Both the position numbers and the translations under genes were made by a program. From NCBI RefSeq assembly GCF_000302535.1, contig NC_018708.1, forward strand, positions 4,216,001 through 4,280,000: a DNA stretch of 64,000 nucleotides, given 5' to 3'. Within the stretch, counting starts at the first letter, position 1. The number at the start of each line of letters is the position of its first letter. Source of the stretch: Acidovorax sp. KKS102 (GTDB lineage: Bacteria > Pseudomonadota > Gammaproteobacteria > Burkholderiales > Burkholderiaceae_C). Below the pieces are notes generated by a model that saw only the letters and a list, made by a program, of their open reading frames with translations, did not search any database and was not told the origin of the DNA. Shown here piece by piece: positions 25,053 through 34,782 of this stretch.

Positions 25053-26492
25053 ATGCACGCAAACCTGATCGCCGGCAACTGGACCGAAGGCGTCCGCACG
25101 TACCAGAACACCAACCCCTCCGACACGCGCGACGTGATCGGCGACTACGCCGTGGCCAGCCGCGAGCAGGCACTCGACGCCGTCGCCGCAGCACACGCGG
25201 CCTTCCCGGCCTGGAGCCTGTCCACGCCCCAGCAGCGCTTTGACATCCTCGACGCAGTGGGCAACGAGATCATTGCCCGCAAGGCAGAGTTGGGCGACCT
25301 GCTGGCCCGCGAAGAAGGCAAGACCCTGCCCGAAGCCATCGGCGAAGTGGGCCGCGCGGCGGCCATCTTCAAGTTCTTTGCGGGCGAGGCGCTGCGCCCT
25401 GGCGGCGAGATGATCCCCTCCGTGCGTCCCGGCGTGGGCATCGAGATCACACGCGAGCCGCTGGGCACCATCGGTATCATCACGCCGTGGAACTTCCCCA
25501 TCGCCATCCCGGCCTGGAAGATCGCCCCGGCCCTGGCCTACGGCAACACGGTGGTCTTCAAGCCCGCCGAGGTGGTGCCGGGCTCTGCCTGGGCGCTGGC
25601 CGACATCCTGCACCGCGCGGGCCTGCCCGCCGGTGTATTCAACCTGGTGATGGGTCGCGGTTCAGACGTGGGCGCCGTGCTGCTCGAAGACGAGCGCATT
25701 GCGGGCGTGAGCTTTACCGGCTCCGTCGGCACCGGCCAGCGTGTGGCGGCGGCCTGTGTGCCACGCGGCGCCAAGGTGCAGCTGGAGATGGGCGGCAAGA
25801 ACCCGTTTGTGGTGCTGGACGACGCGGACCTGAACGTGGCCGTAGGCGCGGCCATCAACAGCGGCTTCTTCTCCACCGGCCAGCGCTGCACCGCCAGCAG
25901 CCGCGTGATCGTGACCGAAGGCATCCACGACCGCTTCGTGGCCGCCATGGTCGAGAAGATGAAGACCCTGAAGGTGGATGACGCCCGCAAGGCCGGCACC
26001 GACATCGGCCCCGTGGTGGACGACCGCCAGCTGGCGCAAGACCTGGAATACATCGGCATCGGCCAGCAGGAAGGCGCCAAGCTCGCCTACGGCGGCGAGG
26101 CACTGGAGAAGAACGCCGACGGCGCGCCCGGCTTCTACCTGCGACCCGCCCTGTTCACCGAGACCACGCCCGGCATGCGCATCAACCGCGAAGAGATCTT
26201 TGGCCCCGTGGTGAGCGTGTTGCGCGCCAAGAACTACGAAGAGGCGCTGGCCCTGGCCAACGACACGCCTTTTGGCCTGGCCAGCGGCATCGCCACCACC
26301 AGCCTCAAGCACGCCACGCACTTCAAGCGCCACGCGCAAGCCGGCATGGTGATGGTGAACCTGCCCACGGCGGGCGTGGACTACCACGTGCCCTTCGGTG
26401 GCCGCAAGGGCAGCAGCTACGGCCCGCGCGAGCAAGGGCGCTACGCGGCGGAGTTCTACACCACGGTGAAGACCGCTTACACGCAGGCCTGA
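25053..26492 (+). CDS. Aldehyde dehydrogenase, probable 2,5-dioxovalerate (alpha-ketoglutarate semialdehyde) dehydrogenase
   Basis: 479 residues from the ATG at 25053, the usual start for this family (MHANLIAGNW); earlier in-frame codons are Pro/Thr-rich and non-homologous. NAD(P)-dependent oxidation of an aldehyde to acid. Visible: TPWNFPIAIPAWKIAPALAYGN, FTGSVGTGQ, the general-base Glu in LEMGGKNP, the catalytic Cys in SGFFSTGQRCTASSR and EEIFGPVVSV. In uronate oxidation the last step converts alpha-ketoglutarate semialdehyde to 2-oxoglutarate, and the gene sits beside the pathway regulator. No Shine-Dalgarno is visible. The exact substrate is inferred from the neighbourhood. Confidence 0.87.
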   Translation: MHANLIAGNWTEGVRTYQNTNPSDTRDVIGDYAVASREQALDAVAAAHAAFPAWSLSTPQQRFDILDAVGNEIIARKAELGDLLAREEGKTLPEAIGEVGRAAAIFKFFAGEALRPGGEMIPSVRPGVGIEITREPLGTIGIITPWNFPIAIPAWKIAPALAYGNTVVFKPAEVVPGSAWALADILHRAGLPAGVFNLVMGRGSDVGAVLLEDERIAGVSFTGSVGTGQRVAAACVPRGAKVQLEMGGKNPFVVLDDADLNVAVGAAINSGFFSTGQRCTASSRVIVTEGIHDRFVAAMVEKMKTLKVDDARKAGTDIGPVVDDRQLAQDLEYIGIGQQEGAKLAYGGEALEKNADGAPGFYLRPALFTETTPGMRINREEIFGPVVSVLRAKNYEEALALANDTPFGLASGIATTSLKHATHFKRHAQAGMVMVNLPTAGVDYHVPFGGRKGSSYGPREQGRYAAEFYTTVKTAYTQA

Positions 26493-26522
26493 GGCGGGCG
26501 CGACACAAGCCTGCGCCCGCGA

Positions 26523-26546
26523 CGCCACTCCAGCCCCGGAGTGGCG
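26523..26546 (+). terminator. Hairpin downstream of the aldehyde dehydrogenase
   Basis: A perfect 9-bp stem CGCCACTCC / GGAGTGGCG with a six-base loop lies 30 bases after the stop codon. There is no clear T run, so it may stabilise the 3' end or terminate weakly. Confidence 0.5.
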
Positions 26547-26606
26547 AGGCCAGGCGCCTGCACCGCGCTGGCGCGCACGGGCATCGCAAAGGTCATTCGC
26601 CAACGG

Positions 26607-26664
26607 TTTTCAGCCAAATCGACCGCAAGCGCTAGTGAATCATGCGCTGGCAGCTATTATTTGT
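26607..26664. repeat. GCTAGCGC-type intergenic repeat, copy 3
   Basis: It contains GCAAGCGCTAGTGAATCATG followed by CGCTGGCAGCTATTATTTG, aligned with the copy after the tRNA at 5783. It lies between the aldehyde dehydrogenase and the DUF2946 gene. Confidence 0.7.
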
Positions 26665-26735
26665 ATAGCAACAACAATTTGGCTGCTCTGCGCCGCTGAT
26701 TCCGGCCACGACGGCAGCCGCTATCATCGCGCCCC

Positions 26736-27092
26736 ATGACCGCCCTCCGAACCTTCTCTGCGCTGCGCCTGTGGGTGCTCGCATGGTTCGTGGCGTCGAT
26801 GGGGGTGGCCATCGCATCGCCGCTGGTGCACCCCCAGGCCTTTGAGGTGATCTGCTCGGGCACGGGCGCCATCAAGCTGCTGGTGCAGACCGAAGATGGC
26901 ACCGTCGAAATGGGCGCGATGGGCATGGACTGCCCCTTGTGCTCCACCCCCAGCGCCCCGCCCCCTACACCGGTAGCCGCCGTGCTGCCGCCCCACCCCC
27001 TGGCCCATGCGCTGCAGCTCGTCGAGGCAGCCCGCATCGCGGCCGCCACTGCAGCCCCCCTGCCCGCACGCGGGCCCCCATCGCGCTCTTGA
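26736..27092 (+). CDS. DUF2946-family small exported protein
   Basis: 118 residues. An N-terminal hydrophobic segment (LRLWVLAWFVASMGVAIASP) looks like a signal peptide. The mature part carries CSGTGAIKLLV and the GMDCPLC motif, whose paired cysteines are the hallmark of DUF2946 proteins and a plausible metal site. A Pro/Ala-rich tail follows. Members often neighbour TonB-dependent receptors and PepSY proteins in copper or iron clusters, exactly as here (the receptor starts 136 bp downstream). The molecular function is not established. Confidence 0.75.
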   Translation: MTALRTFSALRLWVLAWFVASMGVAIASPLVHPQAFEVICSGTGAIKLLVQTEDGTVEMGAMGMDCPLCSTPSAPPPTPVAAVLPPHPLAHALQLVEAARIAAATAAPLPARGPPSRS

Positions 27093-27227
27093 TCTGAAGC
27101 TTGTTGGCAGCGCCCGGTACCTGGTGGTCGGGTGCTGACTTGTACCCGCTGGTTTCCAGATGGCGCAGGCCTGCGTGCAACCCACGCGGGCCTGGCTGCG
27201 CTGTCGCATCAAGACAAGAGCGTTTTC

Positions 27228-29441
27228 ATGTCCCGTATTTCTTTTGCTTCGCGCAGCGCTGCGGCCTTGCCGCGCCTGCCCCTTTCCCCTCTGTGCCTGG
27301 GCGTACTTGCCACCTGCGCACTATCCTCTGTCGCAGCCCATGCACAGACCAACACCCCACCCACAATGCAGGCCGTGGATGTGGTCGATGCCGCCGCATC
27401 TCCCAACGGCAAGCTCAACCTGGACACGCCCGTGGACACCGGCAGCCGCCTGGGCCTGACGGTGCGCGATAACCCGGCCTCCGTCACCGTGGTGGACCGC
27501 GCCACCATCGACGCACGCGGCGCGCAAGACACGCAGGAGATCCTGCGCGCCGTGCCAGGCGTGGTGGCACACAACGCACCGGGTTCGATGTCTGCGCACT
27601 ACCGGGGCTTTACCAGCAACTCGGTCGCACAGCTCTACAACGGTATCAATCCGCAATACGGCAGCGCCACACGCGCGGTCGACAGCTGGATCTACGACCG
27701 TGTCGAGGCCATCGGCGGCGCGTCGAGTTTTCTGTACGGCTCGGGCGGCGTGGGTGGCTCCATCAACTACATCACCAAGACGGCCGAGCGCAGCGACTTT
27801 GCCGAGGGCCAGCTGCGCCTGGGCTCCTACGACATGAAGGAAGTATCCGTAGGCCTGAACCGCCGCATCGCAGGCGGCGACGGCACTGCAGGCCCCGCGC
27901 ACTACGCGCGCATCGACCTCAACCACCGCAACGCGGGCAGCTGGACCGAGGGCACCCAAACCCAGTCCACCCAGCTCGCGACCTCGCTGCTGTCGGACCT
28001 GGGCGGAGGCTTCAGCCACACGCTGGCCTACGAGTACCAGAAGGACCATGTGGACCGCCCCTACTGGGGCACGCCGGTGCTGAACCCCGCCGTGGGCGCG
28101 CTGACCATCGACCCCTCCACGCGCTTCAAGAACTACAACAGCGCCGATGGCCTGTACGAGCACCGCGTGCAGTGGCTGCGCTCGGTGGCGCAGTGGCGCG
28201 TGTCAGATGCGCTGCAGCTCAAGAACACGTTCTACATATACGACGCCCTGCGCGACTACCGCAACGTGGAGACCTACACCTTCAACGCTGCCAACACGAC
28301 GGTCACGCGCACATCCCCGCTGTTGCAACGCCACGATCAACAGCTGGTGGGCGACCGGCTGGAGGTCACCTACCAGGGCCAGCTCGCAGGCAGAAAGAGC
28401 GACTGGACCTTTGGCCTCGATGTGAGTGTGAACAAGCAGACGCGCTTCCCGTTCGGTCCCTCGGTCACCGTGAGCACGGTCAACCCCTACCACTTTTCCA
28501 CCGAGAACTTCTTCGACATTCCCGGCATGTCGCCCGTCTTGACCCCTGACAAGGACAACAAGATCACCAACACCGCGCTGTACCTGGAAAACCGCACCCT
28601 GATGGCCTCCGGGGTGAACCTCATCACCGCACTGCGGCACGAGCGCATCGACCTCGACCTGGTGAACCGCCGTGCGGTGACGGCCACATCGCCCGCCACC
28701 TTCAGCCGCAGCTACAGCCCCACCACCGGCCGCCTGGGCGTGGTGTGGGACATTGCGCCCGGCGCCAACCTGTATGCGCAGGCTTCCAACGCGGCCGATC
28801 CACCCTCGGGCTCACTGGCCTCGGCCTCGTTTGCCGATGTGCGCAACAACAGCGAGCTCACCACGGGTCGCCAGGTCGAGGTGGGCAGCAAGTTCGACTT
28901 CTGGGACGGCAAGGGCAGCGCCACAGTGGCAGCCTTTGACATCCGCCGTAAGAACATCGCCTCGCAAGACCCGTCCAACCCCAGCCTCACGGTGCTGGTA
29001 GGCGAGCAGTCGTCCAAGGGCATCGAGCTGTCGGCAGGCATCCGCCCCACCCCGCGGTGGCAGCTGCAGGGCAACCTGTCGCTGGTCCGCGCGCGGTATG
29101 AGAACTTTGTGCAGGGCGGCGTTTCGCGTGCGGGCAACGTGCCCCAGCTGGTGCCGCAGCAGGTGGCCAACCTGTGGGCGTCGTACGCAATCACACCCAC
29201 CGTCACCGCCAGCGCAGGCGTGCGCCATGTGGGCAAGGTGTATGGCAATGCGGCCAACACCAAGTTCTGGCCGTCGTACACGCTGCTCGACCTGGGCCTG
29301 GCGTGGAAGATCAACAAGTCCACCACTCTCACGGGCCGCGTGCGCAACGCCACCGACCGCATCTACGCGGCCGAGACGCGCGACCAGGTCTACCTGGGCG
29401 CACCGCGTACGCTGGACGTGACGCTGCACACCGCGTTCTGA
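27228..29441 (+). CDS. TonB-dependent outer-membrane siderophore-type receptor
   Basis: 737 residues from the ATG at 27228, after a purine-rich AAGACAAGAG; in-frame upstream codons would precede the signal peptide unnaturally. Signal sequence ending at VAAHA, then a plug domain (PASVTVVDRATIDARGAQDTQEILRAVPGV, YNGINPQYGS, VEAIGGASSFLYGSGGVGGSINYITK) and a 22-strand barrel ending LDVTLHTAF with a terminal Phe. The SINYITK form of the plug is typical of FhuA/FoxA-like siderophore receptors. It is followed 19 bp later by a PepSY protein, an arrangement seen with ferric-siderophore reduction systems. The ligand is unknown. Confidence 0.9.
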   Translation: MSRISFASRSAAALPRLPLSPLCLGVLATCALSSVAAHAQTNTPPTMQAVDVVDAAASPNGKLNLDTPVDTGSRLGLTVRDNPASVTVVDRATIDARGAQDTQEILRAVPGVVAHNAPGSMSAHYRGFTSNSVAQLYNGINPQYGSATRAVDSWIYDRVEAIGGASSFLYGSGGVGGSINYITKTAERSDFAEGQLRLGSYDMKEVSVGLNRRIAGGDGTAGPAHYARIDLNHRNAGSWTEGTQTQSTQLATSLLSDLGGGFSHTLAYEYQKDHVDRPYWGTPVLNPAVGALTIDPSTRFKNYNSADGLYEHRVQWLRSVAQWRVSDALQLKNTFYIYDALRDYRNVETYTFNAANTTVTRTSPLLQRHDQQLVGDRLEVTYQGQLAGRKSDWTFGLDVSVNKQTRFPFGPSVTVSTVNPYHFSTENFFDIPGMSPVLTPDKDNKITNTALYLENRTLMASGVNLITALRHERIDLDLVNRRAVTATSPATFSRSYSPTTGRLGVVWDIAPGANLYAQASNAADPPSGSLASASFADVRNNSELTTGRQVEVGSKFDFWDGKGSATVAAFDIRRKNIASQDPSNPSLTVLVGEQSSKGIELSAGIRPTPRWQLQGNLSLVRARYENFVQGGVSRAGNVPQLVPQQVANLWASYAITPTVTASAGVRHVGKVYGNAANTKFWPSYTLLDLGLAWKINKSTTLTGRVRNATDRIYAAETRDQVYLGAPRTLDVTLHTAF

Positions 29442-29460
29442 CGCAGGCGGAGCACCCGAC

Positions 29461-31011
29461 ATGCCACACGCCAAACGCTGGCTGTACCTCGTCCACCGCT
29501 GGCTGGGCGTACTGCTGTGCGCCTTCTTCGCCATGTGGTTCCTCTCGGGCGTGGTGATGATGTACGTGGGCTACCCCAAGCTCACCCAGGCCGAGCGCCT
29601 GGCCCATCTGCCGCCCCTTCGCAGCGCCACGCTGGGCACGGAGCGCCTGCTGGAGCCTGCTGACGCCTTGGCGCGCGCAGGCTTGGCAGGCCCGCTGCAG
29701 GACCTGCGGCTGGCCGTGGCCAGCGGCGGGCGCGCGGTGTACCTGGTGGTGCCCGCCGCCCCCACCGGCGACACCGCACCACGCCCGCACCGGACACCGG
29801 CGCCTGCAGTCATCGACGCCATCACCGGCGAACGGCTACAGCGCGCGGACGCCACGCACGCCATCGCCTCGGCCCGCGCCTTTGCGCAGGAAGCCAACCC
29901 GTCCATCGACTACGAGGGCACGATCGACGAAGACGCCTTCACCCACTCGCGCGCGTTGGACGCGCACCGCCCGCTGCACCGCCTGCACCTGGGCGACAGC
30001 GCGGGCACCGTGGTCTATGTGTCGGGCACCACGGGCGAGGTGGTGCGCGATGCGCCGCTGCAAGAGCGCGCCTGGAACTACGCAGGCGCCTGGATCCACT
30101 GGCTCTACCCCTTCCGGGGCAATGTCTTCAACGACTACTGGACGGACATCGTCAACTGGCTGTCCATCGCGGGCATCACGCTCACGGTGACGGGCACGGT
30201 GGTGGGCGTGCTGCGCTGGCGCTTCCGGGGCCGGTACAAGACGGGCGCGCGCACGCCGTACCGGGGCTTCATGATGCGCTGGCACCATGTGTTCGGGCTC
30301 GTTTTTGCGGTCATCACGTTCACCTGGATCTTCAGCGGCCTCATGTCCATGAACCCGTGGAAGATTTTCGACAGCGGTGCAATGCCACTGCGCCAGCAGG
30401 CCATGCATGGCGGCCCCCTGCAAGTGCCCGCGCAGGCAGCAACGGTACACGCCTTGCTCTCAGCGGCATCGCCCAACACCCGTGAGCTGCGTTGGGTGCG
30501 CCATGCCGGCCACACGCTGGTGCTGGCCTACAGCCCCACCGGCGCCCCGACCGTGCTGGACGCCACCACCGCCACCGCGCACGTGTGGGCCCCGGGTGCT
30601 GTGGCAGAAGCCGCCGCGCACCTGCTGCCCCACGCGGTGGTGCGCACCGAAACGCTAACGGCCTACGACCTGCACTACTACGACCGCGCTGCCCACACCA
30701 TGACTGGCGGCGTCGACAAACCCCTGCCCGTGCTGCGCGTGGTGTTCGACGACCCGCACGCCACCTGGGTGCACATCGACCCGCACACCGGTGCGGTGCT
30801 AAGCCGCACCGACAGCCACCGCCGTACCAGCCGCTGGCTGTTTGCCCTGCTGCACAGCTGGGACTGGCTGCCCCTGCTGGAGCGCAGACCGCTGTGGGAT
30901 GTGCTGCTCATCGCGCTGAGCCTCGGCGGGGCGGTGATGAGCGTGACAGGCGTCGTACTGGGGTGGCGCAGGCTGGGCGTGAAACTGCGGCCGATACCGG
31001 GCGGGGTGTAA
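29461..31011 (+). CDS. PepSY-associated transmembrane protein (putative siderophore-iron reductase type)
   Basis: 516 residues with four transmembrane helices: about residues 8-37 (LYLVHRWLGVLLCAFFAMWFLSG region), near 236-256, near 276-300 (MMRWHHVFGLVFAVITFTWI) and near 480-502. Two PepSY-like periplasmic regions lie between. His residues in HRWLG, RWHHVFG and LLHSWDW are placed to bind haem, as in the PiuB/FoxB group that reduces ferric siderophores at the inner membrane. It lies 19 bp after the TonB receptor gene, so cotranscription is likely. The reductase role is inferred from the family. Confidence 0.85.
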   Translation: MPHAKRWLYLVHRWLGVLLCAFFAMWFLSGVVMMYVGYPKLTQAERLAHLPPLRSATLGTERLLEPADALARAGLAGPLQDLRLAVASGGRAVYLVVPAAPTGDTAPRPHRTPAPAVIDAITGERLQRADATHAIASARAFAQEANPSIDYEGTIDEDAFTHSRALDAHRPLHRLHLGDSAGTVVYVSGTTGEVVRDAPLQERAWNYAGAWIHWLYPFRGNVFNDYWTDIVNWLSIAGITLTVTGTVVGVLRWRFRGRYKTGARTPYRGFMMRWHHVFGLVFAVITFTWIFSGLMSMNPWKIFDSGAMPLRQQAMHGGPLQVPAQAATVHALLSAASPNTRELRWVRHAGHTLVLAYSPTGAPTVLDATTATAHVWAPGAVAEAAAHLLPHAVVRTETLTAYDLHYYDRAAHTMTGGVDKPLPVLRVVFDDPHATWVHIDPHTGAVLSRTDSHRRTSRWLFALLHSWDWLPLLERRPLWDVLLIALSLGGAVMSVTGVVLGWRRLGVKLRPIPGGV

Positions 31012-31074
31012 GGCCGTGACCGTGACAGGTCGCAGGCCTATGATGGTTGCAGTTGCCTTTTGAAACACCTGCCC

Positions 31075-32868
31075 ATGACGGCCCCAGCATCCCCGCCTTC
31101 AAATACCCCTGCATTGCCCCCACCGACCGCGCACCCCGCGCCGTCCAGGCCACCCCACTCCAGCCTGCCCCTGCGGACGATGGTGGTGCTGGGCACCGCA
31201 CTGGTGCTGTTGCTGGCGTGGGCCACCGTGGCCATCTTGCTCAATGTGTCGTGGCGCGATGCGATGAACGCGCAGATCCGCCAGAACAGCAACCTGGCAC
31301 TGAGCCTGGGCGAGCAGACCGTGCGGGTTATGGCCGCGGTAGACCAGGCCACGATCCGCATGCGAGACGCGGTGCTGGCAGGTGACTTTGACAAGGCCGA
31401 CTTCACGCGCTTTGCCAACGAAACGGGCCTCGCCCCCGACATCCTCACCCAGCTGTCGCTGGTAGGTCCTGATGGCCGGTTTGTCGGCAGCAACATCGAC
31501 CCTACCGGCGAAAAAACAGGCCATGTGGACTTGTCGGAGCGTGAGCATGTGCAGGTGCACCTGACCCGCACCGCAACGGAAGCCGCGCGCCTGCAGATGA
31601 CGCCCAGCGGCCTGTTCGTCGGCAAACCGGTGGTGGGCAAGGTCTCAGGCAAGGCGACCATCCAGCTGTCGCGCAGCATCTCGTATGGCACCAGCAGCAT
31701 TGCCGGGTTGGTGGTGGCCTCGGTGAACCCCGGCTACTTCGAGGACGTGTACCGGGACGTGCAGCTGGGCAAGACGGGCATCGTGACCCTGGTCGGTAAC
31801 GACCGTGCCGTGCGCGCCCGCGTCATGGGCGGCCAGAGCATCGGCATGGGCGAGGTGGTGGCCCGTGCCGCCAACAACAACGCCGAAGAACTGGGGGCCA
31901 ACGGCCACTACATACGCGCCAGCGGGCTGGATGGCATCGAGCGCATCTACGCCTATAGCCGCGTGGGCAACTACCCGCTGCTGCTGGTGGTGGCCACCAG
32001 TACCGACGAGGCCCTGAGCGGGTGGCGCGGCAACCGCAACGTGGCGTTGTTCACCATGGCACTGTTCAGCGTGGCACTCGTGGGGGCGGCCGTCATCTTT
32101 CTGCGCAGTGTGCACAAGCTCGAAAGCACGAACGCCGCCCTGCGCATCAGCGAAGCCGAAGCCCGCTCGGCCAGCCAGGCCAAAAGCGAGTTTCTGGCCG
32201 CCGTCTCGCACGAGTTGCGCACGCCGCTCACCAGCATCCGGGGCTTTGCCGAGCTGATGGAAATGCGGCTGGACCAGCCCCGCTTCAAGGAACAGGCGAG
32301 CCTGATCCGCAAGGCCGCCGAACACCTGAACGCCCTGCTCACCGAGATCCTGGACCTGGCCAAGGTGGAAGCCGGCGCCATGCCCCATCTCCCCACCGAG
32401 CAAAACGTGGCGGAGATTGTTCAGTCCACCGCCGACTTTTTTGCCGTCACGGCCGCCAACAAGAACCTGGCGCTTCATGTGCGCATCGCCCCGGACGCCC
32501 CGCACACGTTGATGTGCGACGGTCTGCGGCTCAAGCAGGTGCTCAACAACCTGCTGTCCAACGCCATGAAGTTCACCGACACGGGCTCGGTCGCCATCGA
32601 GGTGGATGCCAGCCCAGACGCCGTGCGCTTCCACGTGGTGGACACCGGCCCCGGCATCCCCGCGCACCTGCACGAAACCATCTTCGAGAAATTTCGCCAA
32701 GGCAGCGACCAGGTGAGCTACCAGCACGGCGGTACAGGCCTCGGGCTGGCGTTGTCGCGGGCGTTGGCGGTGCTGATGGGGGGCACGCTCACACTGTCCT
32801 CTTCGGAGGGCCAGGGGTCGCGCTTCACGCTGACTTTGCCCCGTGAGCCGGGCATGGGGTCTCAGTAA
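31075..32868 (+). CDS. Membrane sensor histidine kinase with periplasmic cache-type sensor
   Basis: 597 residues from the ATG at 31075 (a TTG five codons earlier is possible). A proline-rich N-terminus leads into a transmembrane helix (about residues 37-56), a roughly 270-residue dCache-like periplasmic sensor (VGPDGRFVGSNIDPTG, GTSSIAGLVVASVNPGYFED), a second helix near 330-350, and the kinase core: H-box EFLAAVSHELRTPLTS, N-box LNNLLSNAMKFTD, DTGPGIPAHLHE and GTGLGLALSRAL. No receiver domain is fused and no response regulator is adjacent, so its partner is elsewhere. It follows the PepSY gene by 63 bp. Confidence 0.88.
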   Translation: MTAPASPPSNTPALPPPTAHPAPSRPPHSSLPLRTMVVLGTALVLLLAWATVAILLNVSWRDAMNAQIRQNSNLALSLGEQTVRVMAAVDQATIRMRDAVLAGDFDKADFTRFANETGLAPDILTQLSLVGPDGRFVGSNIDPTGEKTGHVDLSEREHVQVHLTRTATEAARLQMTPSGLFVGKPVVGKVSGKATIQLSRSISYGTSSIAGLVVASVNPGYFEDVYRDVQLGKTGIVTLVGNDRAVRARVMGGQSIGMGEVVARAANNNAEELGANGHYIRASGLDGIERIYAYSRVGNYPLLLVVATSTDEALSGWRGNRNVALFTMALFSVALVGAAVIFLRSVHKLESTNAALRISEAEARSASQAKSEFLAAVSHELRTPLTSIRGFAELMEMRLDQPRFKEQASLIRKAAEHLNALLTEILDLAKVEAGAMPHLPTEQNVAEIVQSTADFFAVTAANKNLALHVRIAPDAPHTLMCDGLRLKQVLNNLLSNAMKFTDTGSVAIEVDASPDAVRFHVVDTGPGIPAHLHETIFEKFRQGSDQVSYQHGGTGLGLALSRALAVLMGGTLTLSSSEGQGSRFTLTLPREPGMGSQ

Positions 32869-32907
32869 ACAGTTCGCCGCAAGCAGGCGCGCTAAGGCGT
32901 CCTGGTG

Positions 32908-34578
32908 TCAGTGCCGACTGCGCAACGTACGGCTAAGCAAAATCACCGGCACCAGCCCCACGGCCACCAGCGCCAGTGACGGCAAGGCCGCTTCGCCCAG
33001 GCGCTCATCGCGGGCCAGCTGGTAGGCCACCACGGCCAGGGTGTCGCTGTTGAAGGGGCGCAGCACCATGGTGGCAGGCAGCTCCTTCATCACATCCACA
33101 AACACCAGCAGCGCCGCTGCGGCGGTGGACCGCTTGAGCAGGGGCCAGTGCACGCGCGCCAGCAGGCCTGCGCTGCCCATGCCCAGCATGCGGGCGGAAT
33201 CGTCCAGGCTGGGCGGAATCCGCGCGTAGCCGCTCTGCATGGATTGCAGGGCCACTGCACAGAACCGCACGAGGTAGGCCCACACAATGCCAAACGCCGT
33301 GGCGGTGACCAGCGCGCCCACGCCCCACTGCGGCATGGCCGCTTGCAGCCAGCCCACGGGCAACAGCAGCCCCACGACGATGACGGCGCCGGGCACGGCA
33401 TACCCCACACTGGCCAGTTGCACCACGCCACGGGTGACGGCGGCGGGCTGGCGGCGCACCGCAAAAGCCAGGGCGAGCGCGATGGCGACGGCCAGTGCGG
33501 CGGTGATGCCGCCCAGGCGCACGCTGTGCCAGGCCCATTCCATGAATCGCTCCCAGGGCAGTACCGACCAGTCCGCCGCCAGCGGCCGCAACATGAAGGC
33601 CACGGGTGCCACAAACCCCATGAGCACAGGCACGGCACAGACGGCCCAGGCCGCCCAGCGGCGCGCGCCCCGCAGCCGCAGCGGCTGCGCCTCGGCCGAG
33701 CCTGCGCGCCCGCCACCGGTGGCAAAACGCATGCGCTTTTGCGCGCGGTGCTCCAGGTGCAGTAGCGCCATCACCACCACCAGCAGCATAGTGGCCAGCT
33801 GCGCGGCAGCCAAGCGATTGTCCATCGACAGCCAGGCCTTGTAGATGCCGGTGGTGAAGGTCTGGATGCCGAAGTAGCTGGCCACGCCGAAGTCGGCCAG
33901 GGTTTCCATCAGCACCAGCGCCACGCCCGCCGCCACAGCCGGGCGCGCCAGCGGCAGGGCCACGGCGCGGATGCGGCGGGATAGCGGTGCGCCCAGCAGG
34001 CGTGCGGCCTCCATGAGGTGGGCAGCGCGCTCCCCCAGGGCCGTGCGCGCCAGCAGGTAAACGTACGGGTACAGCGAGAAGATGAACACCCATACGGCGC
34101 CGCCCAGGCTGCGTACTTCGGGCAGCAAGCGGCCTTCCAGGCCGAAGGTGTTGCGCAGGCCCACCTGCAGCGGGCCGCTGAACTGCAGAAAGTCGGTGTA
34201 CGCATAGGCCGTGACGTAGGCGGGCATGGCTAAGGGCAACAGCAGCAACCATTCAAAGGTGCGGCGGCCCGGAAAGTCGAACAGCGTCACTGCCGCAGCG
34301 GCCAGTGTGCCCACCACGGCGGCGCCCAGCGCCACCAGCACGCTCAGCCACAGCGTGGTCCACACATAGCCGGGCAGCACCGTGGATGCCATCTCGCGCA
34401 AGATGGCGCCCGCCTGCGCATCGCCCTGCCCCGTGGCCGAGAACGGCAACCACGATGCCAGTACCGCCAGCACTGGCAAGGCCAGAAAGCCCGCAAACAG
34501 GATCAGCGGAATGCTGCGAAAGACAGAGAACGGGGTACGGCGCAAGGCGATGGGCTCGGCAGAGGAAAGAAAGCGCAC
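32908..34578 (-). CDS. ABC transporter permease, FbpB/iron(III)-type double-domain permease
   Basis: 556 residues with about twelve transmembrane helices in two homologous halves, as in FbpB, SfuB and ThiP. Each half has an EAA-like cytoplasmic loop (LMEAARLLGAPLSRRIRAVALPLARPA in the first, DDSARMLGMGSAGLLARVHWPLLKRS in the second), where the ATPase docks. The start is a GTG at 34578, with no in-frame ATG nearby. It is divergent from an FbpC-like ATPase with a 251-bp gap. No binding protein is adjacent; the one at 11.4 kb is a candidate partner. Confidence 0.88.
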   Translation of the reverse strand: MRFLSSAEPIALRRTPFSVFRSIPLILFAGFLALPVLAVLASWLPFSATGQGDAQAGAILREMASTVLPGYVWTTLWLSVLVALGAAVVGTLAAAAVTLFDFPGRRTFEWLLLLPLAMPAYVTAYAYTDFLQFSGPLQVGLRNTFGLEGRLLPEVRSLGGAVWVFIFSLYPYVYLLARTALGERAAHLMEAARLLGAPLSRRIRAVALPLARPAVAAGVALVLMETLADFGVASYFGIQTFTTGIYKAWLSMDNRLAAAQLATMLLVVVMALLHLEHRAQKRMRFATGGGRAGSAEAQPLRLRGARRWAAWAVCAVPVLMGFVAPVAFMLRPLAADWSVLPWERFMEWAWHSVRLGGITAALAVAIALALAFAVRRQPAAVTRGVVQLASVGYAVPGAVIVVGLLLPVGWLQAAMPQWGVGALVTATAFGIVWAYLVRFCAVALQSMQSGYARIPPSLDDSARMLGMGSAGLLARVHWPLLKRSTAAAALLVFVDVMKELPATMVLRPFNSDTLAVVAYQLARDERLGEAALPSLALVAVGLVPVILLSRTLRSRH

Positions 34579-34660
34579 ACCTGCCCAAAGGCATGGGCAC
34601 CTTAGTGCAGTGTTGCACGCTGTCTAGCACTTAAAAACCGCGTCTTTTCGACCAGGGCTG

Positions 34661-34707
34661 CGTTGCAAATCCTCGCGATACCTTCGGGTATCGCTGCGGT
34701 TTGCGCC
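34661..34707. repeat. 47-bp palindromic core repeat, copy 2
   Basis: Outer arms GCAAA/TTTGC and an inner perfect 8-bp stem GCGATACC-TTCG-GGTATCGC (34675-34694). The reverse complement aligns without gaps to 20495-20541. Flanks are nearly identical while the inner stem differs by two compensated base pairs. It lies in the divergent control region between the permease and ATPase genes. Confidence 0.7.
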
Positions 34708-34782
34708 TTGCCCTGACCAAAAATCCATCGGTCTTCAATGTGCCATCCAGCGCGCAACACTACACCAGCACCCAGGAATGCA

